A stretch of 64,000 nt of DNA from Bacillota bacterium (GTDB lineage Bacteria; Bacillota; Clostridia; Acetivibrionales; DSM-1351). Under the pieces are notes generated by a model. That model was not told the origin of the DNA. It did no database searches and saw only the letters and a program-made list of their open reading frames with translations. The stretch lies in NCBI GenBank assembly GCA_023390335.1, contig JAEWCZ010000087.1, forward strand, positions 62,001-126,000. Reading direction: 5' to 3'. Numbering within the stretch: the first letter of the stretch is position 1; each line of letters opens with the position of its first letter. This document shows, piece after piece, positions 63,055-64,000 of this stretch. The position numbers and the translations under genes were made by a program.

Positions 63055-64000
63055 ATTTATATTTTCAACAACCTTTTCCCACACTTCTTTTTCAGTCATA
63101 AAGGCATCCGCGATTTTTTCCTCAATATTATCAAGTTCTGCAAAGTTATTTCTCAGACAATGTTTAAGATACACACCCTGGAGATTTTTCCACGTGATAC
63201 AGGATTCGTCCAATACTTTGTTTAATTCATCAGTTAGACGTACATCCAATAGTCCCTTATCTTTTAGTGCGGAAAGTAACAGCTTGTTCCCCTTTACCCT
63301 GTTTGATATCTTGGAAAACTCATAATTGTAATGATGAATTTTAGATGAATCCTCATGTATCATAGTTTTGTTTACAACTTCCTGCTTTTCTATAAGCATA
63401 TCCAAATTGTAAATAAGCTGATTTGTACATTTTATAAACTGTTTGACGTCTATTTCATATGGAGGAAGATAATCATTTTTAAAGGTAAGAATTCTGTAAT
63501 CTGTATTAATTTGTTTAAGAGGTGAATTAAATGCTTGAATTACTTCATTTGTGGGAATTTCTCTTATATCATAAAATAGGTTTACATCATCTTCAAAGGT
63601 ATAAAAAACATCTTTTTCTTCATCAAATCCTGTAACAAAAGCAAAGTGGGATGTATGAATTTTATTATAGTAGTAACAGAATTTATTCCAATTATATAAA
63701 TCAACATTAAGAGTTACGTATGGGTTATTCATGAGAATTTCTTTAAATTCTTGAAGAAAGTTCTCTTTATTTTTAAAATTAAATGCATCATATTTAAATA
63801 TGTTTTTTGCGAAATAATTGTAATATTCTTGAGTGTAGTCAAGATGAAAAACATTGTCAGGGTAGTAACTGTATTCATAATAATTGAGATATGCAAGTGG
63901 GTCGTAACTGGAATCGACTTTTGTTAGTACAGAAAGGAACATATTTACAATACAGTTCCCCCAAAATTTATTGTATGGCTGTAAATCCTTTATGTATCGC
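63043..64000 (-). CDS. BtrH_N-like protein (butirosin-type cysteine-peptidase-like), N-terminus off window
   Basis: The frame is open to the right edge, so at least 319 residues are present; an ATG at 63942 is internal to the domain and not the start. The start of the visible part reads PYNKFWGNCIVNMF, with GNC forming the likely active-site cysteine of the C39-peptidase-like fold. HFAFVTGFDEEKDVFY could supply the histidine. The C-terminal part (residues about 190-319) is helical and charged. BtrH_N/DUF4872 proteins are acyltransferase-like enzymes found in non-ribosomal peptide or aminoglycoside clusters; the neighbouring genes beyond the window would show whether this is one. Family call is tentative. 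Confidence 0.6.
   Translation of the reverse strand, partial: RYIKDLQPYNKFWGNCIVNMFLSVLTKVDSSYDPLAYLNYYEYSYYPDNVFHLDYTQEYYNYFAKNIFKYDAFNFKNKENFLQEFKEILMNNPYVTLNVDLYNWNKFCYYYNKIHTSHFAFVTGFDEEKDVFYTFEDDVNLFYDIREIPTNEVIQAFNSPLKQINTDYRILTFKNDYLPPYEIDVKQFIKCTNQLIYNLDMLIEKQEVVNKTMIHEDSSKIHHYNYEFSKISNRVKGNKLLLSALKDKGLLDVRLTDELNKVLDESCITWKNLQGVYLKHCLRNNFAELDNIEEKIADAFMTEKEVWEKVVENINKPE

Noticed and set aside
1..64000. tRNA, rRNA, CRISPR array, transposase or phage genes
   Set aside because: Both strands were read for these by eye; no tRNA-like cloverleaf, spaced repeats, transposase or phage structural gene was recognised. A covariance or profile search could still reveal small ones.

Overview
The window comes from a low-GC, anaerobic, spore-forming Clostridia-type Firmicute. 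The signs are ferredoxin-dependent indolepyruvate oxidoreductase, a T-box controlled threonyl-tRNA synthetase, S-layer homology proteins, a sporulation-type D,D-carboxypeptidase, strong AGGAGG ribosome sites and AT-rich spacers. A plant-polysaccharide degrader of the Ruminiclostridium kind would fit the alpha-galactoside genes, but that placement is an inference. No rRNA, tRNA, insertion sequence or CRISPR array was seen. Most genes lie on the minus strand.

Layout. 1-962 is an HlyD-type efflux adaptor cut by the left edge. 1136-5360 is an operon iorA-iorB-mgsA-paaK for aryl-pyruvate oxidation, with its own promoter and terminator. A lone PII-family gene, two unrecognised exported or anchored proteins and a DUF1653 gene follow (5584-8025). 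A Cache-domain chemoreceptor is at 8336-10375. A MarR-controlled heterodimeric ABC exporter is at 10697-14776, with a readable promoter and operator.

14966-43983 is a sugar region bounded by two very similar 571-residue chemoreceptors in the same orientation. Inside it are two systems. The first is an alpha-galactoside system: a YesM/AraC-type two-component pair, an ABC importer, a GH36 alpha-galactosidase, a GH31 glycosidase and the Leloir genes galT-galK-galE. A folded, non-coding element interrupts it at 23073-23278. The second is a LacI-controlled set: FGGY kinase, GatD-like dehydrogenase, GatZ-family protein, aldo/keto reductase, FucU mutarotase and an MFS transporter. It looks like an oxidoreductive route from an aldose or polyol through a ketose phosphate. 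ABC-F ATPase follows.

44218-64000 holds a flotillin/NfeD pair with a histidine-rich loop, several small or hypothetical genes, free methionine sulfoxide reductase, a metallo-beta-lactamase-fold hydrolase, a PadR regulator with a perfect 20-bp operator, and two SLH proteins. Two tandem threonyl-tRNA synthetases then lie behind one T-box. They share nearly the same editing and anticodon-binding ends but have clearly different catalytic cores. The window ends with a 49-residue membrane protein gene with a TTG start, comEA, a D,D-carboxypeptidase, an acyl-CoA synthetase and a BtrH_N-like gene cut by the right edge.

The points most worth following are the mosaic threonyl-tRNA synthetase pair, the predicted alternative galactose/polyol pathway beside the Leloir genes, and the structured element at 23073-23278.
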